From contig JAKSZP010009272.1 of NCBI GenBank assembly GCA_022478985.1, positions 1 to 64,000 on the forward strand: a stretch of DNA of 64,000 nucleotides, written 5' to 3'. Under the pieces are notes generated by a model. It made no database searches and was not told the DNA's origin. It saw only the letters and a program-made list of their open reading frames with translations. The stretch's first letter is position 1, and every line of letters starts with the position of its first letter. Below are positions 35,219 through 47,171 of the stretch, piece by piece. Origin of the DNA: Massospora cicadina. Taxonomy: Eukaryota; Entomophthoromycota; Entomophthoromycetes; Entomophthorales; Entomophthoraceae. The translations under genes were made by a program, and so were the position numbers.

Positions 35219-36060
35219 ACATCAATCTGGAACTTAACTCTTTGTCCTTTGCCAATAAGAAACGCGGAGAATTCCCTCTAATTGAAACTCTCACACCAGA
35301 GCCCTCACTCAGCTCAATTTCTTCCTATGAGCTGCCCCCTTTGGACCTCCCACAAGATTTTCCTAACTTCCTATCCCCATATAAGAATGTCTTTGGCATG
35401 AGATTTGCAACTCGACTTCCACCTATTCAGAATATGACCTAGCCTTCCATCTAACAGTGCATCTTGTCAAGATCAATTGCCCGTTGTACCCTCACACAGA
35501 GGAAGAAGACAAGGCGCTGGACATCTTGTTAGATGATATGTTGGACAAAGGATGGATTATCAAGAAAAAATCTCCCCCATTGCCTCACCAGTTGTCTTTG
35601 CCTAGAAGGCGGATGGAACCTTACGCCCTTGTGTGGACTATGGCCATATTAACAATGTGACAGTTCCAGATCCATACCCCCTCCTTGAACAAACCATTGC
35701 ATAGGTCATTGCTAAATCCCAAATCTTTTCAAAGTTGGACTTGGTTAATGCTTTTAACCAGGTGAGAGTCAAGGAGGGTCAAAAGTGGCTCACAGCCATT
35801 ATGACAAGGCGCGGGATATTCCAGTTCAAGGTGATGTCATTTGGACTGAAGAACGCACCAGCAACCTTCCAACGTCTAATTGATGATGTCCTATGGGACT
35901 TAAAATTTTCCTGTGCTGTCGCTTAAATCAATGATATCTTAATCTACTCCCCGACCCATGAACAGCACACCAAGGATTTGGAGGCTGTAGTGGATGCCCT
36001 TCTCAAGGCAGGGCTCTTTGTCAAGACGTCCAAATGAATTCCTTTCGAGAGAAAGTAACC
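35219..36060 (+). pseudogene. Reverse transcriptase of element E, catalytic site lost
   Basis: In order: a YDLAFHLT-type start (about 35425-35450), EEDKALDILLDDMLDKGWI, then a frame break. SKLDLVNAFNQVRVKEGQ (35735 onward, first catalytic Asp) and KVMSFGLKNAPATFQRLI follow. At 35923 the YxDD motif reads stop-I-N-D, so Tyr is replaced by a stop and the first Asp of the pair by Asn. The copy cannot polymerise. Confidence 0.85.
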
Positions 36061-36830
36061 TTCTTAGGGAACCTGGTACTTAAAGATGGATATGTTGTCC
36101 CCCTGTAAGCTGGAGGCCATTCAGTCTTGGCCAACCCCTACCACCCAAAATTAGCTAAGAAATTTCTTGGACACTGTGATTTTCCTAAAGAAGTTTTCTC
36201 CTGCGCTCTCCCAGCTGACATCACCCCTCCAACCACTGACAGGAAAGAACGTCCCTTTCAAATAGACAAAGGAGTGTCAACAAGCCTTTTAAGCAATCAA
36301 AAATGTTCTTCTGTCTTCGCCAATCCTGTGGCATGCTGGCACATCTAAGCCATTTATTGTGGCATGTAATGCTTCAGCAGTTGCAGTGGGAGCGGTACTA
36401 TTGCAAGTGCATTAAGGGAGGGAGCACCCATTAGCATACTTCTCAAGGAAGTTCATCCCCACAGAACATGCATGGGCTATCTATGATAAAGAGTTTGCTG
36501 CGGTGGCATGGTAGCTGATATATTGGAGATATCTCCTTCATGTAGAAAAGCATGAATTCACAGTACGCACTGACCATAAGTCCTTATTGTATTATTGGAA
36601 AACCCAAAAGCTGACTCACCGCCAAGCATGCACATACAGGGATCTTTGCAACTTTAACTTCAAGTATGAGTTCATAATAGAGCCCCTGAATGAGCTGCTG
36701 GATATGTTGAGTTGCAACCCTTCCTTGGCTCCAGGATCAGAGGAGGACCAGTCTGAGCTCACCACAGTGGTGCCTTCCACCATGATCCTCTCCCTCGCCC
36801 ATGTCATGGTAGCATATGCTGATATATCTC
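36061..36830 (+). pseudogene. RNase H region of element E
   Basis: VACNASAVAVGAVLLQ (about 36360-36410) matches the first catalytic block, with Asn for Asp. HPLAYFSRKFIPTEHAW, DKEFAAVAW and FTVRTDHKSLLYYW follow with intact typical Asp in TDH. Stops interrupt it at about 36415 and 36510. Confidence 0.8.
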
Positions 36831-37765
36831 CATAAACACCCATGTGCAAACGCGTTTTAGCAGGTCCAATATGTTGCCCAAAGGGAATTGAAGTGGTAAA
36901 TGACCTGGAGACTAAGCAGTGCAAACGGCCCCTATACCACTTAGAGGATGGGATAATCTTCTTTTGGGATAGGATTTGGGTCCCACCTACCCTGAGCGTG
37001 CAAGTTTTTGAAGAGCATCAAACCCCACCCACAGTAAGCCATCCTAGTGCAAATAAATGTGCTGAGTTAGTCAAAAGATCCTACAATTGGACCAGGCTCT
37101 CCAAGAATATCCCAGCTAAGGTATCAAGCTGTGTTACCTGTGCTTGCTCTAAATCAGACCGCATGGATAAAAAGGGCCTTCTCTACCTTTGCAACAAGCT
37201 GAGGGCCCCTGTACGTCAGTCTCAGTGGACTTCATTGTAAACTTCCTATGTCCAAGGGGTTTGATTTCATAATGGTGGTTGTGGATAGGTTCACCAAGTT
37301 TGCGTTGTTATCCCATGCAACACTACTATAACAGCGGCATATACTGCAGCACTCTTCATTACTCATGTCTTCTACATGTTTGAACTCCCAGCGGAAATTG
37401 TAAGTGACCTTGGTACACAGTTTACATCCAGGTTTTGTGATGCCTTTCTGGGGCTTCTTAACATCAAAGGCTGCCATTCTACAGCATATCACCCACAATT
37501 GGATGGGCAAACTGAGTGAGTTAATCAAGTGTTAGAACAGTATTTACGTTGTTACTCCTCAGCCACCCAGGACACTTGGGCCACAGGCCTTCCTTTAGCG
37601 CAATTTTCCTAAAACAACGCCCCACACTCTTTCACTGTATTTTTCCCCTTTGAAGCAACATTGGGTTTGCCAGAATTGCAGATGACCACATAGTCCAACC
37701 CTTTGACTGAATATGAAATTCAATGATTAGGTTATAATTGGAGAGGGTCAGCAATAGTGGCCGAC
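36831..37765 (+). pseudogene. Integrase of element E, up to solo LTR C
   Basis: The zinc region ends in CVTCACSKSD (about 37130-37155). SVDFIVNFLC carries the first catalytic Asp (about 37222). VSDLGTQFTSRF has the second (about 37410). [12 protein letters not shown] precedes the catalytic Glu, followed at once by a stop (37518-37520) and VNQVLEQYLRCY. The C-terminal part is split: TEYEIQ-like sequence just before 37766 continues beyond LTR C at 38598. Confidence 0.85.
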
Positions 37766-38597
37766 TGATGAGAATATTGTTGGGTGGAATCCCTGATGAT
37801 GTTAGAAGTTGTCACCTATAAATTTTTTTGGGCATCATCCCCAATAATATTTGAGGCTGCCAACAGATGATAATTTCTTTGGGCATCATCCCCAATGAAA
37901 TTAAGCAATAATTTGATATTGGGATAATCCCTAATATTTGAATTATAGGGAATCGTTCAGAGTGGAACATATTGGAGTCATCAGAAACTACCCAAATGTT
38001 CGACGCTGGAGGAAGATTAGAATTGTCATTGGTTAAAACAATTGGTTTTGTGTACCTAATACCAATTGTTTGGTCCTCCAAACGCCCAAAGATTACGCTG
38101 CCTAAAAAACCCAAGGCAATGGTGACTAACAAAATTCAGTACCTAACACTAAGGGTCAAAACCAGTATAGGAGCACAAATATTCTCATTGGACAGCTGAA
38201 AAGTTGTGTGCCAATTCTAACTATAAAAACCCCCAAATAGTTCCCTAATAAAATTAGATTCAAATTAATATTAGCTTAGTTGTTAAACATTAATTGTTTT
38301 AACATTACTCTTAAGGAAAGAGTGCAATGATCAGATATCCTTAGGTTGGCAATATCAAAATCTCCACTTGGCTCTGTGAGAAGGGAATAGGTAAAGTGTT
38401 CCCTACCAGATTAGAATATCTTCAAAAGGAAGAAGCACCAGTTTAGCGTTGGACTTTACTCTCAACGTGGCTTTTGGGATTCAACTCTTATAATAGTTTT
38501 CATATTATTGCCCCAGTTACTCAATTTCATTCAAATAATCAACGCAAGTATTCATGAATCTGTGTAATTGAAATCTAGGGCCAGAAGCGAGACAACA
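37766..38597 (+). repeat. Solo LTR, family C, plus strand (832 bp)
   Basis: Starts TGATGAGAATATTGTTGGG and ends gccagaagcgagacaaca. It matches the minus-strand copy at 4840-5621. It separates the integrase core of E from its C-terminal part and contains no coding sequence. A TATA-like ctataaaaacccccaaa is at about 38220. No exact target duplication seen. Confidence 0.75.
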
Positions 38598-39148
38598 AAG
38601 CCCAGGATTTTAACAGGGTTACAACCCTTCTTTCCAGATTGGAGCACGCTTAACCTCAGTGTTCCTGCAGCAGAAGACCAGATCACCAAGATCTGAGATA
38701 CCCAAAAGCTTGTCCAAGAAAACTTAGCAAAAGCCATTGAAGAGTATAAGAAATTTACTAATAGAAAACGACTTCCTGGGCATGACATCTCTATAGGCTC
38801 ATTTGTTATGCTTGACACCCGCCACCTGAATATGAATGTTCCTTCCAGGAAGTTGACTAGTAAGCGCTCTGGTCCTTTTAAATTAGAGAAGGATTTGGGC
38901 AATAATGCATACCGCATCAAGCTTCCTGCCCATTAAAAACAACATATGTTTTCCACATCTCTCAACTATCCCCCTTTAAGGAGGAGCTTCCTTCTACCCC
39001 TAAGCCTATTATTTTAGGGGACTCTCAAGAGGCTGAAGTGGAGGCAATACTGGCCTTAAGGAAAACTAGAAGGTTAGTCCATTATCTGGTAGCATTAAAA
39101 GCCTACCCAGCCTATGAAAATAGTTGGGTAAGTTCAAAGGATTGTGAG
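38598..39148 (+). pseudogene. Element E integrase C-terminus and start of chromodomain
   Basis: Resumed after LTR C: AAEDQITKI, then a stop, then DTQKLVQENLAKAIEEYKK, PGHDISIGSFVMLDTRHL (the GPY/F-like region), RSGPFKLEKDLGNNAYRIKLP, and VFHISQLSPFKEELP in a shifted frame. EVEAILALRKTRRLVHYLVA opens the chromodomain at about 39045-39100. The domain reaches ENSWVSSKDC and is then cut by element F. It resumes at 47172. Confidence 0.8.
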
Positions 39149-39960
39149 TGTTGAATGGTTGACTGGATATAAATCATTGGTAATTATAAATCAAAAATAT
39201 CCTAAGTATATCTGAACTTTGGATTCGTGGCCTAGCAATTCCACTTAATAATATTTGACTATGATGACATGGGCATGGGGGCTTTGTTGGTTTAGTTGGA
39301 CCTATAATAATGGCTGACTAAATAACCCAGGCACGTGGGCTTTGTTGGTCTATGTTGAAATTAGTTTTTAATGTCAATCGAGTTTTCAATCAAATCAATT
39401 ACTAATTAGTGGTATGAATTGCCTTGGTATGTGCTGCCAGTTGCTTGAGACAAGTATCAGTTCAGCTATTTGCAGACGCGTTAGAAACGCTGTCTTGAGT
39501 ATATTTCTGAGTTTGAGACCAACTCTGAGACGTTTGGGATGTCTCAAGTTGAATGGATTGTAGACCCTCAAATGAACTCGTTACTTTCTCTGGCCAAGTG
39601 CCATTGAAATTGAGGCGTCATGGGTAAGATGTGGTGAACATCAAACCCTATAATTTATCTCAAGTTTATACTAATATTAAAAGGCAAATATTCCTACAGT
39701 TTTATAAATTAATTTATAAGCTTTTGTAATAATACTTTATTTTGTATTAAGTTGAGGATTTACTTGGGAGCAAGAAGATCAGGGCAGCATGCCATCGTCT
39801 AAGTAATGACAGAATAATATAACTTCAAGTAGAACTACCAAGAAGTTATATCTTAATTATAGTCACCGTCTGGTCTGTTGTCTTCATGCAATAGACGTTC
39901 AAAACTCCGTCTTACCTCATAAGAAGAAACAGTCATCCTCAATAGACTGAAAATTCAACA
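39149..39960 (+). repeat. 5' LTR of element F (812 bp)
   Basis: TGTTGAATGGTTGACTGG ... AAAATTCAACA. Aligns throughout with 46363-47171, differing at scattered bases and a few small indels. Confidence 0.93.
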
Positions 39961-39980
39961 AGTGGCGCTCATGGCTGGGA
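39961..39980 (+). other. Primer-binding site of element F
   Basis: agtggcgctcatggctggga follows the 5' LTR directly and starts with the TGGYGCTCA core also found next to the LTRs of G and I. The gag ATG (39972) overlaps it. Confidence 0.65.
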
Positions 39981-41990
39981 ATGCAGATGGTGACCGCGTC
40001 AAGTATTGGAGTAATCCCAATCAATTATTTAGAACTATTATTGGACCTATTGGGAATACAGAAATGACTGTGTCCCAATATTAATTAGAATAACGTACCT
40101 ATCATTACCTACCCTGATGAGCCCATTTCACATGAAAATTTGAATGACTTGAGCATCAGTTGTTAAGAGGGTACCAAATGGGACAAGGGCCTGCGGACAA
40201 CAGCAGTAATCCTTTCTATTGTCAATGACAGAAAGATGTGTTGTGGATGAGATATCTAGCTCATCATCAATTGAGTGTAGCTCAAGTCAGAAATAATTTA
40301 ATTGGGATAGAGAATATTGCCCAATACCTAATCAAATTTGTACATCCCACCTCTAGAAATTCTCAAATGACAATTGCTCGCCATCATGTGGCCAAAACTG
40401 AGTTGGTTAACTTCTCACGCAACTCCAGCCAGGCGGCCAAATTTTAAATAAGCGTTTAGAGGCCAACATTGCTGAAGTCCATTCTAGCTTGGAAGCGAAT
40501 TATAATCTAGCTATTTGGGCTAATGACAGAGTGGCAGAATTAGCACAAGAGCTAAATGACAGATTGCATCCTATCTTTGGCAATTTCTTAGAAGAAATAG
40601 GAATTACTGAAACTTGGGTTAACAATATCACACAGACTTCTATTAATGCTTCAAAGTTCATGAGGCTTAATAACGAAGCTCAAGAGGCACAGCTAAACAC
40701 TAATGATGAATTTTGTAATTAGTATCAATTACTGTGCGCCCAAATTTCGCAGATGAAGGATGAATATACTGAAAAAATTAATTACTGGCAAACACAATTT
40801 GAAAGCCAACGGGCAGAAAACGAAAAAATTCAAGATTCTATTGATCATCTCAATCCCAGCAGATTAATAATATCAATGAGGAGGTCACCAATATTAATGA
40901 GTTGAATAATCTTCTTCATGGAGAAGTAAATCAGTGTAAGAAGACAATTAAGGAAAAAGACCAAGTGAATGCCACTTTGCAATTACAAACCACCACTTTG
41001 AATGAGGAAATTGTGAAGTTAAAGTTAAAAATTCAAAATTGTGTCAATTGGGAAAATGAAATTAATGATCAAATCCAAAACTTGGATGACGGGCGTTGCC
41101 AATGAGCTACAAACCATTCAACTGAAAATGCTTCTGAATACTTTGAGGATGAAGCTTCAGAAGTAGCCACTGAAGTAGATGCTGTACCACGTCAACAGAT
41201 GCTCAGTAATATGGTTGCTTTGGCCAACCCCAATAACTTAAATCATGGTGCAGTGCCTCAACGCCCTAGTGCATCTGGCCCAAGCCATCAAAGAAGCAAT
41301 TCTGGTAACTCTGGGCAGGAAAGCAATAATTACAAACCAGTGAACCTTCCTATATTTGACTATAATGGAAGTATCACCACATTTATCAAACGCCTCAAAT
41401 TGGCTATGTATGGGGCCAACAACCGCAACAAAGCAGCTACCATGATTAACTGCTTGGATCAGTGGAGCATTGAGTTGATTATGCCTCATATCAATGAAAA
41501 CCCAACTTACGCTGAAGTCAAAGAGGCTGTGCTTTACAAATTTGGAGGTCCAGAATGGATGTCGACAAGATAATCTAAATTTATGAATATTCAATTTAAA
41601 AAGATGTAGCCATTGACAAATTTGTGGATCAATTTTATTGTAAAGCGCAAGTTCTCCTAGGCGCCAAAGCTATGGTCAATTTTGATGCTAAGATTGCATT
41701 AGAACATGTGGTACAACCTTACCAAAATTTGTCAAACTTTTTAATGCCTACCTTTGTACAAAATCTTACAACATCTGAACTATTTGATTATCTTCGCAGA
41801 TGTTCACAGAATTACGGCCCTCCTAATACTGGGTACAAATCAGGACCTGCCTCTGTTGGTAAAACCCATTGAAGTCAACTAAGAAGATTGAAAATGATTT
41901 GCCTGTGAAAATTGAGCAGAACTCAGATACAAAGCTTACATGCTCAATGAATGATATTACCTGCTATAAATGCAACCATAAAGGGCACTT
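39972..41990 (+). pseudogene. gag of element F
   Basis: The ATG at 39972 overlaps the primer-binding site and opens for 36 codons to a stop at about 40080. Gag continues in pieces: 40238-40447, 40489-40722, 40902-41105 (coiled-coil-like, rich in Leu, Lys, Glu and Asn), 41199-41573 and 41624-41872. The central part reads VNLPIFDYNGSITTFIKRL, a capsid-type start. The zinc knuckle near 41960-42000 is CYKCNHKGHFAS followed by TGA, so its last Cys side is truncated. Stops mean no full Gag is made. Confidence 0.8.
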
Positions 41991-42268
41991 TGCCTCTTGA
42001 TTCCATCAGCGCAATGTCAATGTAGTCCTTCCTGATAATGTGCAGGAGAAGGGAAAAGAACAAGCACAATAGATATGGGATGCTCTATTGTGCCAGAAAA
42101 ACCAGTCCCGCCTGATTGAAAAGAAAATGCAGGCCACAGGGCCTTGCCTAACGATGAAACAAAGATATTTTAGTACCTAATGAAAATTCTACAAATGTAC
42201 ATGCGGTAACTCGCTCTCAGAGTAAGGTTGTCAGACCTGAGGCCTCTGAAGTAGTAGCTAAACCATAT

Positions 42269-42931
42269 GTGCAACAGATAATTGAAAATATTCTTATAGA
42301 AGGTCTGAGCAATGCATCCAATACTTCAAGTCTGAAAGGGGTCAATATAGCAATGCCAATTGACAAATTCATCCATGAATGTCCTAGCATTGGATATACT
42401 CTGAAGAACACTCTTAATTCTCTGGATTCTTCACATATTCACTTAGTAAATTCTATTGATTCCTACTACTCTGAGTGCACTTACATGGATATTCTGGTCA
42501 ACAAGATCAAAGTTGTTGCTATTGTTGATAGCGGAGCACCTGTAAACATTGTTTTCACAAAGTTGGTGAAGAAACTGAAAATTGCGCCAGACATTGACCA
42601 TCATAGGGAGTATGGAACCGCAGGCCTCAATAGCACTAACAGTGAAGGAGCTTACAGCGCCTTGCCACTGCGATTTGGAGCTTTAGTAGTAGCAGCACCC
42701 GCAATAGTGCTTCCAAACACCAATTATGACATCTTAATTGGAATGAGTTTTTTAAGGACTTATGGGATCTCATGCGATTTTAAAGAAAACGTCTTAGCAA
42801 TTTTAGGCCAATCACTTCCAATTTATTACTCTTATGACAATACAAAGCCTACAAGCCATCATCAAAACTTTATTAATATATCTTATGCCGATGGAATAAA
42901 ACCAATAGGATATATTCAGTGGGGAAATTGA
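42269..42931 (+). pseudogene. Aspartic protease of element F
   Basis: An intact 220-codon stretch within the broken pol. The catalytic VDSGAPVNIVF is at residues 86-96 and the fold-closing NYDILIGMSFLRTYG at about residues 152-166. It is preceded by YYSECTYMDI. Retroviral-type protease matures Gag and Pol. Its own active site looks preserved, but Gag-Pol upstream is broken. Confidence 0.88.
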
Positions 42932-43259
42932 AGCTGTTTTATGCCAAATGCTATAAACAAAATTTGAGGAATACCCTACGTGTGAACAAGGATGTGACAA
43001 TAGCTCCAGGCCATCAACTGGTTATGAAGACTGGGACCACGCTGGATATTCCAGAAGGACTATATGGTGAGGTTATGTCCCCGTGGCTTTTCTCTCATAT
43101 GGAACCTTGTGTGGCACCTGGAATACTTATACCAGGGCATGGGAAAAAGATGTCTTATTAGCAAATCTGACCAACTGAACTATTAAGGTCAAGAAATATC
43201 AAGTGGTTGCATTCGTGCATCTGTTTCCAAGGGATGAATTAAAATCAGCCATCAAATTT

Positions 43260-44200
43260 GGCAATTTTTTCTGAGCTAGGCTTTCTAAACAAAACCCTTG
43301 GGGCACATACTGTAATCCCTCAAGAATTGTTTACCAGATTATCAGAACAACAGAAGGATGAAGCACTAGAATTGTTCAAACAATATTCCAAAATTTTTGC
43401 CAAAGATGATTAAGATTTAGGTTGTGCAAAAGGAGTCCAGCATTTTGTTGACACTGAGGACCATGCACCTATTAAAATGAGGCTAATTTGGCGCCCCAGG
43501 GCTAGCGATGAAATAGTCAGTGAAGAGCTAGAAAAATTGCTAAAAAGTGGAATGATAGTGCCATCTAAAAGCCCATGGGCCAGTCCAGTTTTAATCATAA
43601 AGAAAAAAGATGACAGCAATCAAGTTGTGATTGATTATCAATGCCTAAATGCCATTACAAAAAAGGATTCCTATCCGTTGCCTAGAATTGATGATGCTTT
43701 GGATCGTCTGGGAGGAGCGAAATACTTTACTGCAATGGACCTTATATCAGGATATTGGAAAATTGAACTGCCTCAAGAGGAGCAGGAGAAGTGTGCAATG
43801 ATTGCTACTCAAGGACTATTTCAACCGATGCGCATACCACAGGGGCTGTGCAATGTGCCAGCAACTTTTCAATAAGTGATGGACACAATTTTGGGAGATT
43901 TTAAATTATCCTGTGTACTGGTTTATTTGGATGATATCAATGTCTTTTCACAAACGTTTTCCAACCATTTGGGGCACCTTGAACAAGTGTTTGAACAACT
44001 GTTGAAGGCTAATCTGAAGGTAAAACCTATAAAATGACTATTCTTTAAAGAACAATTGAAATACCTCGGGGTTCATTATTGATGCCAAAGGCTTGCAGCC
44101 ATAACCTCAAAAGGTGGAGGCAATTAACAAGATGCAACCTCCGACGAGTATGAGGAATTTTCAAGTGTTCTTAGGCATGGTAGGGTACTATTGAAGATTT
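43260..44200 (+). pseudogene. Reverse transcriptase of element F
   Basis: Open part 43477-43875: RLIWRPRASDEIVSEELEKL, SPWASPVLIIKKKDD, KKDSYPLPRIDDALDRL, AMDLISGYWKIEL (first catalytic Asp) and GLFQPMRIPQGLCNVPATFQ. A TAA then replaces a likely Gln codon. After it VYLDDINVFS (43921-43950) keeps both catalytic Asp residues. Further stops are TGA at the Cys of a KPRKC-type site (about 44035) and at a conserved Trp in a GYYWRF-type motif (about 44190). Confidence 0.9.
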
Positions 44201-44204
44201 TTAG

Positions 44205-44700
44205 AAGGGTTCATGAGGATAGCTGAGCCCCTATTCCATTTGCTGCAAGGAGGAGTTCAATTTTGCTGGGCAGAAGGATGCCAACAGGCCTTTGAGGCTT
44301 TAAAAACCAGATTGAGCTCCGCGCTTATCCTTCAATATCCAGATTTAAGTAGGACTTTTATCATACAAACTGACGCCTCATTGACTGCGATTGGGGGTGT
44401 GCTATCTCAGATTGGGGAGGAGGATGAGGAGGATCCGGTTGCTTATTGCAGCAGGACGCTGAATAAGCATGAGCATAATTATACAGTGACTGAATGAGAG
44501 TGTTTAGCCATAATCTATGCATGTAAACAATTTTGATTTTACATTCATGGCACCAAGTTTCAAGTAGTAACGGATCACAGCTTGTTAAGATGGCTCCACA
44601 ACTTCAAGGAACCTGAAGGACGTTTAGCCTGCTGGGCTTTTAAATTACAAGCATATGATTATAAAAATTATTCATAGAGCTGGGGCGGCCCATCAAAATG
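44205..44700 (+). pseudogene. RNase H of element F
   Basis: FIIQTDASLTAIGGVLSQ (about 44356-44412) has the first catalytic Asp, YTVTE the Glu site, and VVTDHSLLRWL the later Asp. TGA stops interrupt at 44495 and about 44535, both where Trp is usual (TEWEC and QFW). Sequence joins pol on both sides. Confidence 0.85.
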
Positions 44701-45954
44701 CAGACAGATTATTGAGACTTCCTATTGTAGCTGTCCTGAGCAGTTTAGCTGATGAACTTCATGAAAAGATGATTAACCAGAAATATGAGGATAAGCCAAC
44801 TGAAGTGAAAAAAGCAATTCAAAAAGCATTAACTGACACTGAATATTGGAATGGAGTTTTATACAAGCTCAGGCCCGATGGGCAGCATCAAATTTTCCCA
44901 AAACCTTCTGACCAAATGAAAATTATTACACAAGCGCACAAGGCCATGGGGCACAGAGGATTAACCAAAATGCTAGAATTAATTCGGTCAAATTACTACT
45001 GGGATTCAGTGTGATTTGATATCCAAGATGTACTCAACAAATTTCATTCTTGCCAAATCACAAAGCCTATGAAGTCGGATGTGAAGTATCATTTAATTAA
45101 ACCCAACTGGGCTTGGCATACCGTATCATTAGATGTAGTTGGACCTTTGCCTGTGAGCAGCCTAGGCAACAAATACATATTGTTGCTATTGACCATCTAA
45201 TGAAATGGGTGGAAGCAAAAGCAAACTGAGACATTGGGGCCTTAACTACTACCAAGCTCATTATGGATAATATTACCTATAATCATGGATGTCCACAGAA
45301 GATCTTGACAGATAATGGCACAAATTTTACTGCTCAGATGGTACAACGGTTAAATGAGTTGATGTCTATCAAAGGAATGCTATCAACACCGTACCATCAT
45401 GAGACTAATGGTATGGTAGAGCGAGTGAATGGTACTCTAGTTGGCATTTTATGCAAAAACGCAGCCTTAGCGCCTTCACAATGGGCTACCTCTATTAGTG
45501 CTACCATGTTTGCATACAATATTGGACACCACAGTAGTACCAGCCACTCTCCATTTTGACTTCTGTATGGTAGACAGCCATCTCTGCCTTCATTATTATA
45601 TTCAGTACTCAGTTCAACCAAAGCAATTAGTCTGAACAATTGTGTTATGCAGTTAGCAAAGACCTTAATCAGGTTACAATTTGAAGCTTACCAAGATGTG
45701 ATTAGTCAAAAAACTAGTCAAAAGAGCTATGATGACACTAAACGAGCAGCAGTGACTAAATCTAAAGACAGACTTAGTAGTATATTGTGATACTCATATT
45801 GCAGGCCGCGCACACAAGCTTGCCTCGCTTTGGAAAGGTCCATTTATTGTATTGGAGAAATCTTCTAAAGACATATATACCATAAAGGATCAAGGCGGCT
45901 GGGTTGTGAATTGAGTACACGCTAAATTCCTTCATCTGTATCATGAAGAATAAA
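44701..45954 (+). pseudogene. Integrase of element F
   Basis: Zinc region: AHKAMGHRGLTKML (two His, about 44935-44975) and, after a TGA, KFHSC for the Cys pair. Core: SLDVVGPLP (about 45128), [14 protein letters not shown] (about 45303) and TPYHHETNGMVERVNGTL with the catalytic Glu (about 45414). So all three catalytic residues are present. The frame is open 45263-45559, then a TGA follows HSPF. The C-terminal part ends with VHAKFLHLYHEE near 45945. Confidence 0.9.
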
Positions 45955-46345
45955 AAAATATAATAATAAAAAAGTAAAAAAGTAAAATCAAAATAAGAGA
46001 AAGGTATAAGAAATAATTTATAATAATATTAATAATAATAATATAATTATAAGAATATAGAAAAGTTAAGAAATAAGTAAAATATAAATATTTATTTTAA
46101 AAGTGGCCTCGTCATTATTGAAAATAGGGAACTCATCTTCAGGAGTGGGAGAAGAGTGAAATCAAATCCAAGGGGGCCAAAACAAGATCGCCAAAGATTG
46201 CTAGAGCCTCATCAGGCATAGAAGAAACAAAGGCAAATGCATGAACTAACTGTAGCATTCAGCTATTAATGTAGCATCCTATCCTAAAGGTTGAGAAAAA
46301 ATGGGATGTTGTGACCAAGAGAAAATGAATACTTCCACTTTTACC
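45955..46345 (+). other. Element F A-rich 3' non-coding region
   Basis: Begins with about 120 bp of A/T-only tracts (aaaaaaatataataat...), then 260 bp of ordinary sequence without a frame. A similar A-rich stretch follows integrase in element A. Confidence 0.55.
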
Positions 46346-46349
46346 CAGT

Positions 46350-46362
46350 CAAGGAGGGGAAG
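46350..46362 (+). other. Polypurine tract of element F
   Basis: caaggaggggaag directly before the 3' LTR start TGTTGAATGG. Confidence 0.75.
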
Positions 46363-47171
46363 TGTTGAATGGTTGACTGGATATAAATCGTTGGTAATTA
46401 TAAATCAAAAATATCCTAAGTATATCTGAACTTGGGATTTGTGGCCTAGCAATTCCACTAAATAATATTTGACTATGATGACATGGACATGGGGGCTTTG
46501 TTGGTTTAGTTGGACCTACAATAGCTGACTAAATAACCCAGGCACGTGGGCTTTGTTGGTCTATGTTAAAGTTAGTTTTTAATATCAATCTAGTTTTCAA
46601 TCAAATCAATTACTAATTAGTGGTATGAATTGCCTTGGTATGTGCTGCCAGTTGCTTGAGACAAGTATCAGTTCAGCTATTTGCAGACGCGTTAGAAACG
46701 CTGTCTTGAGTATATTTCTGAGTTTGAGATCAACTCTGAGACGTTTGGGATGTCTCAAGTTGAATGGATTGTAGACCCTCAAATGAACTCGTTACTTTCT
46801 CTGGCCAAGTGCCATTGAAATTGAGGCGTCATGGGTAAGATGTGGTGAACATCAAACCCTATAATTTATCCCAAGTTTATACTAATAAAAAAAGGCAAAT
46901 ATTCCTACAGTTCTATAATTTAATTTATAAGCTTTTGTATTTATACTTTATGTTGTATTAAGTCAAGAATTTACTTGGGATCAGGAAGATCAGGGCAGCG
47001 TGCCATCGTCTAAGTAATTACAGAATAATACAACTTAAAGTAGAATGAACAAGAAGTTATATATTAATTATAGTCACCGTCTGGTCTGTTGTCTTCATGC
47101 AATAGACGTTTAAAACTCTGTCTTACCTCATAAGAAGAACCAGTCATCATCAATAGACCAATAATTCAACA
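46363..47171 (+). repeat. 3' LTR of element F (809 bp)
   Basis: Near-identical to 39149-39960. Ends ataattcaaca, followed by gtgat, the right-hand target duplication. Confidence 0.93.

Larger units (their letters stand above)
39149..47171 (+). mobile_element. Complete Ty3/Gypsy element F (8.0 kb), inside the chromodomain of E
   Basis: LTRs of 812 and 809 bp are similar at almost every position, so F is comparatively recent. The left flank is gtgag (39144-39148) and the right flank gtgat (47172-47176), a 4-of-5 target duplication. Interior order: primer-binding site, gag, CCHC remnant, protease, RT, RNase H, integrase, A-rich non-coding region and polypurine tract. It lacks a chromodomain, unlike D and E, and is related to A, G, H and I. 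Several in-frame stops disable it. Confidence 0.93.

Noticed and set aside
37812..38199. Overlapping open frames as small genes
   Set aside because: They lie wholly in solo LTR C and are not preserved in the copy at 4840-5621.
42269..45559. TGA read as tryptophan (alternative genetic code)
   Set aside because: The LINE and the secreted-protein gene use TGG for Trp, and TGA also replaces Cys and other residues in F, so mutation is simpler.
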